From: Synechococcus sp. PCC 7502
GTDB lineage: Bacteria; Cyanobacteriota; Cyanobacteriia; Pseudanabaenales; Pseudanabaenaceae
Direction: 5' to 3'
Assembly: GCF_000317085.1 (NCBI RefSeq)
Contig: NC_019702.1
Coordinates: forward strand, 2,820,394 to 2,884,393
DNA length: 64,000 nt
The notes under the pieces are model-generated. The model made no database searches and was not told the origin of the DNA. It worked only from the letters and a program-made list of their open reading frames with translations. Made by a program: the position numbers and the translations under genes. Position 1 is the first letter of the stretch; each line of letters starts with the position of its first letter. Positions 54,913 to 64,000 of this stretch are shown here, in pieces.

Positions 54913-55569
54913 ATGTTTGCAGAATACTCACCCTACTGGCAAAAAACCCTAAACTGGGAGCTGAACCAAGATCAGGACATAAGTTTCCAAAAAGTCTATG
55001 ACTTGGTAATAGAAGGAAATAAAACTCAAAACCTAACTCGAATTGTTACACCGCCCGATTTCTGGGAAAAGCATATCTGGGATTCACTGCGCGGAGTTTT
55101 ACCTATTTGGAGACAGCAAAATCTTAAGGTCATTGATATTGGCACGGGGGCTGGATTTCCGGGTATTCCAGTAGCGATCGCCCATCCCACTTGGCAACTA
55201 ACTCTCCTTGATAGCACCCTCAAAAAGACAGCCTTTATTGATCATGTCTGCGAGGTGATGTCTTTAAGTAATGTTAAATCTCTAACTGGGCGAGCAGAAC
55301 AATTGCATCATTTAAGTTCCCATCGACAAAATTATGATGCGGTTTTAGTGAGAGCTGTGGGCAATGCAGATTTGTGCACTCAGTACTCTATACCCTTTCT
55401 GAAAAAAGGAGGCGTGATAATTCTCTACCGGGGGCAGTGGTCAGGTGCGGAACAAATAAGCCTTGAACATACTTGTAAATCTCTACGAGCTAAAATTACA
55501 TACCTAGATCAGTTTTTGACACCATTAAGCCTCAGTATGCGTAACTGCATTCACATTTCTTTAATTTAA
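54913..55569 (+). CDS. rsmG: 16S rRNA (guanine527-N7)-methyltransferase RsmG
   Basis: 218 residues. The N-terminal helices include NKTQNLTRIVTPPDFWEKHIWDSL, followed by the AdoMet motif IDIGTGAGFPGIPVAIA and the segment VLVRAVGNADLC. It methylates G527 in the 530 loop of 16S rRNA. RsmG is often beside genes for chromosome partition, but here it is beside the decarboxylase. Confidence 0.93.
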   Translation: MFAEYSPYWQKTLNWELNQDQDISFQKVYDLVIEGNKTQNLTRIVTPPDFWEKHIWDSLRGVLPIWRQQNLKVIDIGTGAGFPGIPVAIAHPTWQLTLLDSTLKKTAFIDHVCEVMSLSNVKSLTGRAEQLHHLSSHRQNYDAVLVRAVGNADLCTQYSIPFLKKGGVIILYRGQWSGAEQISLEHTCKSLRAKITYLDQFLTPLSLSMRNCIHISLI

Positions 55570-55587
55570 AAAATAATTTAAAAAGTC

Positions 55588-55842
55588 CTAACGTTCCAGT
55601 TCCAACTCGTACTCCACTTGATAGGGGGAGCTAAAATTAGAGGCATCGTATAAAAACCTAGCAGCTTCTTCTTCGAGGCGGTGAATTAGGTGCGGCTCTA
55701 GGGCATTCATGGTGCGTAATGCTGCCAAATAACCATCAAGAAACAAACGCAACTCATCTGTACGATACCCCCTGTCCCACATATCGACAAGGGAGTCGGT
55801 AATCTTTTGATAATTGCGAATAGTAGCTGTGTCGTTAATCAT
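55588..55842 (-). CDS. Small cyanobacterial protein, DUF6761-like
   Basis: 84 residues, highly charged and helical (SLVDMWDRGYRTDELRLFLDG, YLAALRTMNALEPHLIHRLE). It matches my memory of the conserved cyanobacterial DUF6761 family. No function known. It lies between rsmG (convergent) and the LapA-like gene. Confidence 0.75.
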   Translation of the reverse strand: MINDTATIRNYQKITDSLVDMWDRGYRTDELRLFLDGYLAALRTMNALEPHLIHRLEEEAARFLYDASNFSSPYQVEYELELER

Positions 55843-55921
55843 AGTTATTATTTTCTAATTAAACATTGAGTTTTAATGCGTATATTAAGTAATATTAACA
55901 TTTTGCCATCTATCTTTACTT

Positions 55922-56299
55922 TTAATCCCAATCATCATCAAAGTCATCATCAAAGTCGGCAATTTTATCTTTTACAGGTGGTTTTGAGGTTTGAGGTTTC
56001 CTAGTTTGAGTATTACCTTTATAGTTACTTTGATAGCTAGGCTGATAACTATTGGAATTTTCAGAATTGTTCTTGATAGAATTAGCGACCTGACGATTAG
56101 CTTGACGATTATTAAGTTGAAGAATTGTTGTTACTATAGTTCCCAATCCTGCACTAAATATCAACACTAAACCCAAAGGTAAATTAATAGATTCTAGGTT
56201 CAGAAATTTTAGAGTAATAATCTGTTGATTTTGGGTAGCAAAAATACTTACTCCTAACAGCAGAATACTTAATAAAAAATATGTGAATGTAAGAATCAT
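55922..56299 (-). CDS. LapA-family (DUF1049) membrane protein
   Basis: 125 residues. Two membrane segments (LTFTYFLLSILLLGVSIFA, LPLGLVLIFSAGLGTIVTTI) around a short periplasmic piece are the LapA pattern. An Asn/Ser/Gln-rich tail with an acidic end (DFDDDFDDDWD) follows. It is probably part of envelope assembly or lipopolysaccharide handling, by family only. Confidence 0.8.
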   Translation of the reverse strand: MILTFTYFLLSILLLGVSIFATQNQQIITLKFLNLESINLPLGLVLIFSAGLGTIVTTILQLNNRQANRQVANSIKNNSENSNSYQPSYQSNYKGNTQTRKPQTSKPPVKDKIADFDDDFDDDWD

Positions 56300-56430
56300 T
56301 TGATATTACTCAGATATATTCATGATTAACTGGAATCTAGATTGGTAAATCAGTAAAATTGATGGTTTAAGTTTACTCTTTATCATCAGCCAGGAAAAAT
56401 GGAGTTCTGGGGAGGAAACCCGCCCAGCCT

Positions 56431-57588
56431 TTAATCCGCATTTCCTTCCATTAACACTAAATTATCCCGATGCACAATTGTATCTGCCCCTTCAAAACCT
56501 AAAATTCGGGAAATATCCTCTGATTGCTGTCCTTGGATTTGTTGAATTTCAGCACTAGTATAATTAGTTAACCCACGGGCAATTTCTTTGCCACTGCGAT
56601 CGCATAAACTCACCGCCTGTTGTGCTTCAAAATTACCTAAAACATCAATAATTCCTGCAGGTAGAAGCGATCGCCCCTTAGTTAAAACTGCCTTAACCGC
56701 TCCTTCATCTAAAACTAATTTGCCCATAGGGATCATGGCATAGGCAATCCAACGTTTACGGGCATTTACGGTGCGAGGTTGTGGTTCAAATTGGGTACCT
56801 AAATTTTCGCCACCGAGGATTTTGATAATGCTTTGGGGTTCGCTACCTTTACAAATTACGGTTTTTACGCCTGCGATCGCCGCAATTTTCGCCGCAGAGA
56901 GTTTTGTTGCCATGCCCCCGGTTCCCCATTGGCTAGAGTTTTGACTGCCATTTTGATTAGAATTTTGATTGGCATTACCTGAACTAGTATCTATATCCAG
57001 ATTCCATAGTTCTTGATGATTAACTGTCATAATTGGGATGGCATCAGGATCAAGACGTGGATTAGCAGAATATAAACGATCTACATCTGTGAGTAAAAAT
57101 AACCAATCAGCCTCGATAATACTTGCCACTAAAGCCGAGAGTGTATCATTATCGCCAAACTTTAATTCCTCCACAGCCACCGTATCGTTCTCATTCACAA
57201 TCGGAACTACGCCTAACTCTAATAACTCTTGAAATGTAGAATAGACATTAATATAGTGTTGCCTTTGGATTAAGTTGGCACGAGTAAGCAAAACCTGAGC
57301 CACAGGCTGGTTAAACAAACCAAAAAAGTCATCATAAATGCCCATGAGTCTGCCCTGTCCCACTGCAGCGATCGCCTGTTTGAGGGAAATTTTACTGGGT
57401 TTTTCTTTGATCCCCAATCTGGCACAACCAATGCCAACAGCACCCGAAGACACTAAAACCACCCGATACCCATCCCGTTGCAGTTTTACCACTACTTCGA
57501 CTAGGGCGGCGATCGCACTAATATGAATATCTCCTGAACTAGGCTGTGTAAGGCTAGAAGTGCCAATTTTAATTACTAAAGTCTGCAT
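56431..57588 (-). CDS. proB: Glutamate 5-kinase
   Basis: 385 residues. An amino acid kinase domain ([58 protein letters not shown]) and a C-terminal PUA domain ([25 protein letters not shown]). First step of proline synthesis. An Asn/Gln/Ser-rich insertion (around residue 205) sits between DIDTSSGNA and [13 protein letters not shown]. The proA gene is not adjacent. Confidence 0.94.
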   Translation of the reverse strand: MQTLVIKIGTSSLTQPSSGDIHISAIAALVEVVVKLQRDGYRVVLVSSGAVGIGCARLGIKEKPSKISLKQAIAAVGQGRLMGIYDDFFGLFNQPVAQVLLTRANLIQRQHYINVYSTFQELLELGVVPIVNENDTVAVEELKFGDNDTLSALVASIIEADWLFLLTDVDRLYSANPRLDPDAIPIMTVNHQELWNLDIDTSSGNANQNSNQNGSQNSSQWGTGGMATKLSAAKIAAIAGVKTVICKGSEPQSIIKILGGENLGTQFEPQPRTVNARKRWIAYAMIPMGKLVLDEGAVKAVLTKGRSLLPAGIIDVLGNFEAQQAVSLCDRSGKEIARGLTNYTSAEIQQIQGQQSEDISRILGFEGADTIVHRDNLVLMEGNAD

Positions 57589-57687
57589 TAATTTCTAAAT
57601 AATTTGCCAGAATAGTCATATATCAGAATGGTTTTTAGGATCACTAAATTCTTGCCTTGCAATTTGTAGCTTTCAAAATTTTTTATT

Positions 57688-58245
57688 ATGACTAGTTATA
57701 GAAATACCCTAAGTTTGATTTGGATTAGCATAGTGAGTTTCCTATGTTTTAGTTTACTCTTTACTGCTCCTGTCTATGCCATTGGTGGCAAGTTACCCGA
57801 CCTAAATCAACCTGCTCCTGCGTTTAGCTTACCAACCAGTACAGGCAGCAAGACGATCGCTCTAGCAGACCTAAGGGGTAAATGGGTAGTTGCCTATTTC
57901 TATCCCAAGGACTTTACGTCGGGTTGTACCCTAGAGGCAAAAAGATTTCAGCAAGACCTAGACCAATATGAAGCTTTAAATACTCAAATCCTTGGCATTA
58001 GTGCTGATTCCGTTGATTCCCATGCCGAGTTTTGCGAGTCGGAGGGTTTAAAGTTTCCGCTTCTTGCCGATGATGATGGAACTGCCAGCCGTGCCTATGG
58101 CTCTTGGATCGGTTTTTTATCAATGCGTCATACATTTATTATTGATCCTGATGGTATTTTGCGGGAACGATTTGTCAAAGTCAGTCCTAGCATCCATAGC
58201 CAGCAAGTATTAACTAAATTGCGGGAATTACAGCAATCCACTTAA
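57688..58245 (+). CDS. Exported BCP/PrxQ-type peroxiredoxin
   Basis: 185 residues with an N-terminal leader (residues 1-32, ending PVYAIGG). The peroxidatic cysteine is in YPKDFTSGCTLEAKRF, and the resolving position after five residues (PrxQ alpha2 type) is not a cysteine, so it may be the 1-Cys form. Periplasmic or luminal location is inferred. The proline codons and segments FPLLADDDGTASRAYG and FIIDPDGIL are typical. Confidence 0.9.
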   Translation: MTSYRNTLSLIWISIVSFLCFSLLFTAPVYAIGGKLPDLNQPAPAFSLPTSTGSKTIALADLRGKWVVAYFYPKDFTSGCTLEAKRFQQDLDQYEALNTQILGISADSVDSHAEFCESEGLKFPLLADDDGTASRAYGSWIGFLSMRHTFIIDPDGILRERFVKVSPSIHSQQVLTKLRELQQST

Positions 58246-58293
58246 TCTATTGCTAGAGTTTAGTGAAATTAAGCTAGGATGGAGCTAAAGACT

Positions 58294-58710
58294 ATGGCAA
58301 CTAATATCGAAGTTAAAGAATATCTTGCCAAGTGGCTGCAAATAGGCAAAAAAATCTCCATTGATGATGTTCAGATTAGTATGCCCCAAGTTATTAGAGG
58401 TGAGGCATATACTCCGGAATTTGAACAACTATGGGATTATGTCCAACAGGCGATCGCCACCCTCAATGGTACGAATGAAACCATCCAAGATTTATTGAAA
58501 CCAGAATGGGAAATTATCACCTGCGCCGTATGTGAAATGCCCATTTCTTCCTTAAGCTCTGGCTATCGTCAGATCAAATCCTGCCCCTGTAGCGACTTGT
58601 CAATGCACCCAAATCTTGAAACCATTGCCCCCCGATCGCCGATTACAACATCAATCTATCTGCAAAATATAAGCGATCGCCTGACTAAATGTGCAAATGG
58701 CTACAACTAG
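58294..58710 (+). CDS. Hypothetical protein, 139-143 residues
   Basis: The frame opens at 58279; an internal ATG at 58294 (MATNIEVKEYLAKWLQ) gives a cleaner start. It is helical at the N-terminus (KEYLAKWLQIGKKISID), has YTPEFEQLWDYVQQAIATL in the middle and a C-terminal cysteine pair with CAVCEMPIS...CPC. It might bind a metal. No family recognised. Confidence 0.6.
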   Translation: MATNIEVKEYLAKWLQIGKKISIDDVQISMPQVIRGEAYTPEFEQLWDYVQQAIATLNGTNETIQDLLKPEWEIITCAVCEMPISSLSSGYRQIKSCPCSDLSMHPNLETIAPRSPITTSIYLQNISDRLTKCANGYN

Positions 58711-59043
58711 ATTCTGAGAACCAGTGTTAAGTGTAAAACTAGGCTATATAATCCTATTTCTCAATTAAAATTCTAAATTCAAAAACAGATCAAAAAATAG
58801 TTCATCACAAGCATAAAAACTAGAATCTATGAGCGGAGTCTGTTAGTATAGGCAGTAAAAGTTTATTAGCTACTAGGTCTTTGACCCAAACTCTATATTG
58901 TTTGTTGCTTAACTTTATGAGTATCGACTGGGTATAAACGCTGTTGACTCTAAATTAGCTCATTAGCTCTAAATCAGCTACAAATAAGCCTTTAGCTATA
59001 TAAATTATTATTTTGGATAAATCGTAAGTGTAGTGATAATACA
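58711..59043. other. Gene-free upstream region of grpE
   Basis: No open frame, tRNA or named RNA is recognised here. It is AT-rich and contains a short imperfect repeat, CTCTAAATTAGCTCATTAG...CTCTAAATCAGCTACAAATAAG, at about 58948-58990. No CIRCE element (TTAGCACTC-N9-GAGTGCTAA) is seen. It presumably holds the grpE-dnaK promoter. Confidence 0.5.
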
Positions 59044-59742
59044 ATGATTGGTGAAGATAGCAAGCCTCAAGAAAATGAAATTATAGAAGAGCTTCGGGAT
59101 GATGAAGACCTTGATCTAGAATCTTTTGGAGAACAATTAACAGACGATCTCTTAGAAGCTTCTGATTCAGCCCCAAGCAAAGATAAATCTCAAGATCAGG
59201 CAACCACAGATTCCAGCCAAATTTCAGATTTAATCGCCCAAATTCTCGCCCTAAAGCAACAAGCTGAGGAAAAGGAAGGGCAGTATAAGCGTTTGTTTGC
59301 TGATTTTGATAACTTCCGCAAACGTACAGAGCGAGAAAAGGAAGAAGAAGAAGCTAAAATCAGTGCTAAAATTCTCAAAAAAATTCTGCCTGTAGTTGAT
59401 GATTTTGAGCGGGCACAGTTGCAACTTAAGCCTAAAACCGATGGTGAAACCTCAATCCATAATAGCTATCAATCCGTGTATAAGCAGCTAGTAAAGAGCT
59501 TAAAAGAAGCTGGTGTCACTAAAATGCGTCCCTTACATGAGCAGTTTGATCCTAATTTCCATGAAGCGATCGCCCAAGAGACAACTAACGAGTATGAAGA
59601 AGGCACAGTTATAGACGAATTGCGATCGGGTTACCTATTAGGAGAAAGAATTTTGCGTCATGCTTTAGTTAGGGTATCAACCCCTTTAACCGAAGATTCG
59701 ATCACAGAGAAAGACTCCGATCATATATCATCTGAAAATTAA
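59044..59742 (+). CDS. grpE: GrpE nucleotide exchange factor
   Basis: 232 residues. The acidic N-terminus (EELRDDEDLDLESF) is followed by the long helix EKEGQYKRLFADFDNFRKRTEREKEE and the beta domain end DELRSGYLLGERILRHALVRVS. It exchanges nucleotide on DnaK. It is 104 bp upstream of dnaK on the same strand, the classical order. Confidence 0.95.
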   Translation: MIGEDSKPQENEIIEELRDDEDLDLESFGEQLTDDLLEASDSAPSKDKSQDQATTDSSQISDLIAQILALKQQAEEKEGQYKRLFADFDNFRKRTEREKEEEEAKISAKILKKILPVVDDFERAQLQLKPKTDGETSIHNSYQSVYKQLVKSLKEAGVTKMRPLHEQFDPNFHEAIAQETTNEYEEGTVIDELRSGYLLGERILRHALVRVSTPLTEDSITEKDSDHISSEN

Positions 59743-59846
59743 CCGAAATTTAACTGAAAATTAACAGGCGATTAGTTTAATTGGTATGATTACACTCAAG
59801 AACGGGTAACTTTAGTTTAAGAAGGCTTTAACTGGATTTTTAATTT

Positions 59847-61697
59847 ATGTCAAAAGTAATTGGGATTGACCTTGGAACTACGAATAGTTGCGTTGCCGTT
59901 CTTGAAGGAGGAAAACCAACGGTAATACCTAGCTCTGAGGGCGGACGTACCACTCCTAGTATTGTTGGGTTTATTAAAGAAGGTACCGAACGTATAGTTG
60001 GGGATGTAGCCAAGCGTCAAGCAATTACCAATGCTCAAAATACCGTATTTAGTATTAAACGCTTTATTGGCAGAAGATGGGATGAAACTGAAGTAGAACG
60101 GCAACGGGTTTCCTATGCTACGGCTTTAGGCAGAGACGAAACTGTTAATGTAGTGATTGGCAAAAAGGAATATTCGCCCCAGGAAATTTCTGCTTTTATT
60201 CTGCAGAAACTCAAACAAGATGCTGAAAACTATTTGGGTGAAAAAGTTATCCAAGCCGTAATTACGGTTCCTGCCTACTTTACCGATGCCCAACGCCAGG
60301 CAACTAAAGACGCAGGGAGAATAGCAGGATTAGAAGTTCTGCGCATTGTGAATGAGCCAACGGCAGCTTCTTTGGCATATGGTTTAGATAAGCAGGGGCG
60401 GGAGCAAACCGTTTTGGTATTTGACCTTGGCGGCGGTACCTTTGATGTCTCTGTATTGCAGCTAGGGGATGGATTTTTTGAGGTCAGAGCCACTTCTGGT
60501 AACAATCACTTAGGTGGTGATGACTTTGATGCTTGTGTTACTGACTGGTTACTCAAAAGCTTTCAGGAGGAGGAAGGCATTGATTTGAGTGAAGACCGCG
60601 TAGCTATGCAACGGATTAGAGAAGCGGCAGAAAAGGCAAAAATTGAGCTTTCGAGCGCACCATTTACTGCCATCAGCTTGCCGTTTATTGCTAATACCGA
60701 AGCTGGACCTAAGACGATTGATGTGGAACTGACCCGTTCTCAGTTTGACGAACTCACAGCCCATCTGGTTAAACAAACCCTTGACCCCACTGCCCAAGCT
60801 TTAAAAGATGCAGGCATCTCTCCCAAGGAAATTAATAAAATTATTCTAGTAGGTGGTTCCACCCGTATTCCTGCTGTGCAAAATGCGATTACCACTTTCT
60901 TTGATGGTAAGAAACCCGACCAAAATGTTAACCCCGATGAGGCAGTGGCGATCGGTGCGGCTGTTCAAGCAGGTATCTTAGCGGGTGAGGTTAAAGACCT
61001 ATTACTATTAGATGTTATTCCTCTATCCATTGGCTTGGAAACTGTGGGCGAGGTTTTCACTAAAATTCTTGATCGCAACACCACAATTCCCAGTAGTAAA
61101 GGGCAAATTTTTTCTACTGCTGTAGATAATCAAGAATCAGTACAAATCCATGTACTACAGGGTGAACGGGCAATGGCAAGGGATAATAAAACCCTCGGTA
61201 AGTTTGAACTAGAAGGAATTCGTCCAGCGGCTAGGGGAGTTCCCCAGATTGAGGTTTCCTTTGATATAGATGCCAATGGTATTCTTAAGGTTACAGCCCG
61301 AGATGTAGATACAGGGATTGAGCAGGGAATTAGTATTACCAATACAGGTGGTCTCAGTCCTAGTGAAATTGAGCGGATGCGGATGGAGGCAGAGGTATAT
61401 GCTGATGAGGATTTGGCACGTCGAGAACTAGCCAACTTCAAGAACCAAGCAAAAAACCTAATTCGGACAATGGAAGACCTATTACGGGATAATGGTCCAA
61501 GTGTGATTACTGAAAGTCTAAGAACTCCAACGCAAAGAAATATTGATAACCTCCTCTCAATTATTAATGAGGCTGACATTACAAGTGAGGAAATTCAAGC
61601 TAAAATCAAGCCCCTGCAACAGTCTTTGTATGAAGTGACTCAGGCGATCGAGCGATATTCTCAAGTGGAAAGAGTAAAGGGTAAAGATGAATATTAA
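59847..61697 (+). CDS. dnaK: Hsp70 chaperone DnaK
   Basis: 616 residues. The ATPase domain is complete: [45 protein letters not shown] and [14 protein letters not shown]. The substrate-binding domain starts near residue 390 ([20 protein letters not shown]) and the lid ends in [16 protein letters not shown]. It is somewhat shorter than E. coli DnaK and has no EEVD-type tail. Position after grpE suggests the DnaK2-type, the essential stress form of cyanobacteria, although dnaJ is absent here. Confidence 0.96.
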   Translation: MSKVIGIDLGTTNSCVAVLEGGKPTVIPSSEGGRTTPSIVGFIKEGTERIVGDVAKRQAITNAQNTVFSIKRFIGRRWDETEVERQRVSYATALGRDETVNVVIGKKEYSPQEISAFILQKLKQDAENYLGEKVIQAVITVPAYFTDAQRQATKDAGRIAGLEVLRIVNEPTAASLAYGLDKQGREQTVLVFDLGGGTFDVSVLQLGDGFFEVRATSGNNHLGGDDFDACVTDWLLKSFQEEEGIDLSEDRVAMQRIREAAEKAKIELSSAPFTAISLPFIANTEAGPKTIDVELTRSQFDELTAHLVKQTLDPTAQALKDAGISPKEINKIILVGGSTRIPAVQNAITTFFDGKKPDQNVNPDEAVAIGAAVQAGILAGEVKDLLLLDVIPLSIGLETVGEVFTKILDRNTTIPSSKGQIFSTAVDNQESVQIHVLQGERAMARDNKTLGKFELEGIRPAARGVPQIEVSFDIDANGILKVTARDVDTGIEQGISITNTGGLSPSEIERMRMEAEVYADEDLARRELANFKNQAKNLIRTMEDLLRDNGPSVITESLRTPTQRNIDNLLSIINEADITSEEIQAKIKPLQQSLYEVTQAIERYSQVERVKGKDEY

Positions 61698-61719
61698 ATT
61701 GATGTTTTTTTAATTAATA

Positions 61720-62265
61720 ATGTCAATTAGAATTTCAGGGGTGACCTCTGTTAAAACCCTATCAGGACTGGCAACTCGTCCCACCCCGAGCAAGGTTAGA
61801 GCCGCAGTTTTTAATATTTGGCAGTGGAAAGTTAGGCGATCGCACTGGCTTGATCTATGTTCAGGGTCGGGAGCAATGTCAGCAGAGGCTTTGGTTAAAG
61901 GAGCCAGTTTTGTGACAGCAGTTGAGGCTTCTAGGGCAGCTTGTAAAATTATTCAGCAAAATCTCGAAAAAATCTGTAAGCCCGATCAGGGATTTGAAAT
62001 TCATTGTGGCGATGTGGTCAAGGTTTTAGCTAAGCTTAGGGCTAGTAATTACGATCTAATTTATTTCGACCCCCCCTATCAAAGTCAGCTTTACCAACCA
62101 GTTTTACAGGCGATCGCCCCCCTCATGTCTCAAGATGCGGTAATAGCTGTAGAACATGCCCGTGAGCGAAGTTTAGAGGAAATTTCTTATGAATTATTTA
62201 ATCTCAAGTTAATTGATCAGCGTATGTATGGACAAACCTCTGTGAGCTTTTTTAACAAATTTTAG
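61720..62265 (+). CDS. rsmD: 16S rRNA (guanine966-N2)-methyltransferase RsmD
   Basis: 181 residues. The motifs SGSGAMSAEALVKGASFVTAVE (motif I and II) and the catalytic DPPY in IYFDPPYQSQLY (NPPY-type) identify RsmD. It modifies G966 in 16S rRNA. It lies 22 bp downstream of dnaK and may be cotranscribed. Confidence 0.93.
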   Translation: MSIRISGVTSVKTLSGLATRPTPSKVRAAVFNIWQWKVRRSHWLDLCSGSGAMSAEALVKGASFVTAVEASRAACKIIQQNLEKICKPDQGFEIHCGDVVKVLAKLRASNYDLIYFDPPYQSQLYQPVLQAIAPLMSQDAVIAVEHARERSLEEISYELFNLKLIDQRMYGQTSVSFFNKF

Positions 62266-63506
62266 CTAACTTGTCTATATCCGCAGTGATTACAATAGGG
62301 CAGAAATTTATAGGTGGCAGTTTGACAGTTTTCGCAGGTGACATGTTGTTCAAATCCACAGTAGGGGCAATGTAAATCTTGGGAACGAATTTTTTTGGCA
62401 CAGCGAATACATTGGAATTTTTGCACTCTAGTTATGATTTTACCTTTTTGATTTCCAGTAACTTTCTGAAAGAACTTAATAATTAAAAATCCAACTAAGG
62501 GAATTATAAAAATATAAACGTAGCTAATTAAAAATAGTAATTCTCCAAATAAAACTTGAATAACATCAGAAATAAATTTGAATATAATTCCAATTTGCAA
62601 GAATTCAAAGATTTTTAGTAGTAAGGGAATTAAAAAGATTACTAATAAATGCCAACTGATTAAAGATACTAGTCCAAATCCTTTACGACTACTATAGTTA
62701 TTGATTAATACAGCGATCGCAATTAAAGGTAGTAAAAATAATGATTGAAGCCCAATTTGAATACTGGGATACCAAAAATTAGCACGATCATAACCAGACT
62801 CAAGGTCCTTAAATTTTGAAGAATCATTTAATAAGTTAATAAATTCGATGACTTCAGGTTTCGCAAGTAATTCGGTTTTCAAAATGGAAATTTGTTGATT
62901 AAGCTTAGAGATTTGCTTTTGATTTTGCTCTAGCTGCTGTTTAGCTTTTTCAGCTGTAATTTGATTAATTGACTTGGTTTGAGGTTGTTGAGCAATTTTT
63001 TCTAAGAGACTGGAATCATATTGTGATTTGATAGTACGATTAAAGTCTTCTAGCTTATAAATATCTGCATATTTACCATTGATTTCAATAGTAATTTGTT
63101 TATTCTCAGAAGAATTTACCTGATCTTTAATATCAGCATAAATTAAACATTCTTCTGCTACTTGTCCTAAGTGATTTTCCTGCACATATAAATAGCTTTG
63201 TCGATATTGCTGTTGTTGCGAAGTATTAATAATTATTGCTTGATTAGCAAATTCATAATTTTTATTGCTGGCAGTTGAACCTTGATAATTTGCCCATTCT
63301 TGATGGCAGGGATAGGATTCTAAAGGACTTAGGTGCCACCGACTAATATCATATAATCCAGTAAAAACATTAACAAGGATAAAAATATCAACTAGAATTA
63401 TAACAATTAAACTAACTCTATTAACTGGCTCGTTATTAATGGTGCTGGAACGATTTAAGAATGAACTAAAAAACGAATTTAAAAATCGCAATATATTTCT
63501 AATCAT
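62262..63506 (-). CDS. Membrane protein with C-terminal zinc ribbons
   Basis: 414 residues. An N-terminal membrane segment near residue 30 (LIVIILVDIFILVNVFTG) is followed by a long polar domain that includes a coiled coil (EQNQKQISKLNQQISILKTE). Three further hydrophobic segments come next. The C-terminus has two zinc ribbons, CIRCAKKIRSQDLHCPYCG and CENCQTATYKFLPYCNHCG. Function unknown; the layout suggests a membrane scaffold or regulator. Its 3' end overlaps rsmD by 4 bp. Confidence 0.8.
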   Translation of the reverse strand: MIRNILRFLNSFFSSFLNRSSTINNEPVNRVSLIVIILVDIFILVNVFTGLYDISRWHLSPLESYPCHQEWANYQGSTASNKNYEFANQAIIINTSQQQQYRQSYLYVQENHLGQVAEECLIYADIKDQVNSSENKQITIEINGKYADIYKLEDFNRTIKSQYDSSLLEKIAQQPQTKSINQITAEKAKQQLEQNQKQISKLNQQISILKTELLAKPEVIEFINLLNDSSKFKDLESGYDRANFWYPSIQIGLQSLFLLPLIAIAVLINNYSSRKGFGLVSLISWHLLVIFLIPLLLKIFEFLQIGIIFKFISDVIQVLFGELLFLISYVYIFIIPLVGFLIIKFFQKVTGNQKGKIITRVQKFQCIRCAKKIRSQDLHCPYCGFEQHVTCENCQTATYKFLPYCNHCGYRQVS

Positions 63507-63990
63507 TTATCCACAAGTTATAAAGTTATAATTATTTTGGTAGATGCCATAATTATGCAACATAGCAATTAATTAATCTTAAATGCGATAATTTTATAAG
63601 AATAGTTATCAAATCTTAAAATACAGAAATTTAAATACAGAAGCGTTTTACTCTCATTGTCCACACAAACAAGTTTCCCATTACTTCTGATGATCATTTG
63701 TATAGGGAAATGGTTGCTAGAGGAATGAAACAGGTTTTGAGATAAATTAAAATCAGTACTTTTCGTCAAGGCTATATTAATCTTGGATAGATACTAATGT
63801 TTCTCAGTATAAGTACTTATTTAAGATATTCTTAATGTACAAATATTAAAAAGTTAAGATTGAATATTGTTGTGAATTTTACCCTTGTGGGACTCATTCA
63901 TGGTTATTTGGGATAAAATAATAGTCTAACCATTTAGTTTCTACCTTTAGTAAAAAGTTTAATTGGTTAAAGTCTACTAGGATTAGCAAT
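63507..63990. other. Intergenic region before the window edge
   Basis: AT-rich DNA with no gene I can support. A 66-residue frame on the minus strand at 63569-63769 has no recognisable features. It is the upstream region of the divergent zinc-ribbon protein and of the gene that starts at 63991. Confidence 0.4.
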
Positions 63991-64000
63991 ATGTCACAAT
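63991..64000 (+). CDS. Start of a further gene (partial)
   Basis: ATGTCACAAT begins an open frame preceded by AGGATTAGCAAT at a suitable spacing, so translation may start here. Only three codons are visible, so no identity is possible. Confidence 0.35.

Noticed and set aside
58711-59043. CIRCE heat-shock element before grpE-dnaK
   Set aside because: No TTAGCACTC-N9-GAGTGCTAA or close match was seen.
63569-63769. 66-residue frame on the minus strand
   Set aside because: No family features and no supporting context; treated as noncoding.
1-64000. CRISPR array or rRNA genes
   Set aside because: No regularly spaced short repeats and no rRNA-like sequence were seen on reading through.

Overview
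The window is a 64 kb piece of a cyanobacterial chromosome. The evidence is the very frequent HIP1 octamer GCGATCGC, AT-rich intergenic DNA, and a set of cyanobacterial gene types: a CpcS/CpeS-type phycobilin lyase, ndhD, a SpkB-like kinase with an N-terminal zinc ribbon, ArsA-HSP20, SufR, ComFB, Uma2 proteins and DUF6761. The base composition and the many small IS elements would suit a Pseudanabaena- or Synechococcus PCC 7502-like lineage, but I cannot prove the genus from this sequence.

Layout. 1-7,900: end of a flavin oxidoreductase, gatC, a kinase fused to an FGE-sulfatase domain, map, pilT, an AEC transporter, pnp. 7,950-10,660: an accessory patch with a transposase tail, an IS630 element, the 3' part of an excisionase-like gene, a lone tRNA 3' end and an IS701/IS4-like remnant. 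10,670-13,700: ndhD and ureE-ureF. 13,800-16,250: an ankyrin-repeat gene remnant broken by an IS5 element, which contains an IS200/IS605 element, which contains a second IS5 element. 16,300-20,200: a redox module (TrxR-like flavoprotein, PrxII, divergent PerR/Fur), a sugar ABC permease and a HAD hydrolase. 20,300-30,600: a polysaccharide exporter, UDP-xylose synthase and UDP-glucose dehydrogenase (one capsule/EPS precursor block), rlmD, a small DMT protein, a large outer-membrane-like protein, mnmA and small hypotheticals. 30,600-31,500: a gene graveyard with tails of a GMC oxidoreductase, a small membrane protein cut by an IS630 end, an IS1 transposase and a type I methylase HsdM. 31,500-46,400: arsA, sufR, a fabF tail, cobU-cobT, Uma2 pair, acs, a LMW phosphatase, pmbA/tldE, a double-ComFB protein overlapping metF, a phycobilin lyase and plsC. 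46,500-51,600: a five-gene ABC importer / GlnT / metallo-beta-lactamase-fold operon. 51,800-53,520: a foreign 1.6 kb insertion. 53,479-64,000: decarboxylase, rsmG, proB, prxQ-like, grpE-dnaK, rsmD and a zinc-ribbon membrane protein.

The strongest unexpected signal is at 51,836-53,520. A single 500-residue protein with a C-terminal D...QxK signature of a PD-(D/E)XK nuclease sits between two perfect 46-bp direct repeats. The repeat is the 5' coding end of the neighbouring Orn/Lys/Arg decarboxylase, so the left copy still carries that gene's original ATG. The nuclease gene therefore inserted into the decarboxylase start with a long target duplication, a pattern known for restriction-modification genes, yet no methylase or transposase accompanies it.

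Genes likely to act together are uxs-ugd with the Wza-like exporter, PrxII with the TrxR-like protein under the divergent PerR, cobU with cobT, grpE with dnaK, and the importer-GlnT-MBL operon. Functions are read from motifs and family resemblance only. No database search was run.
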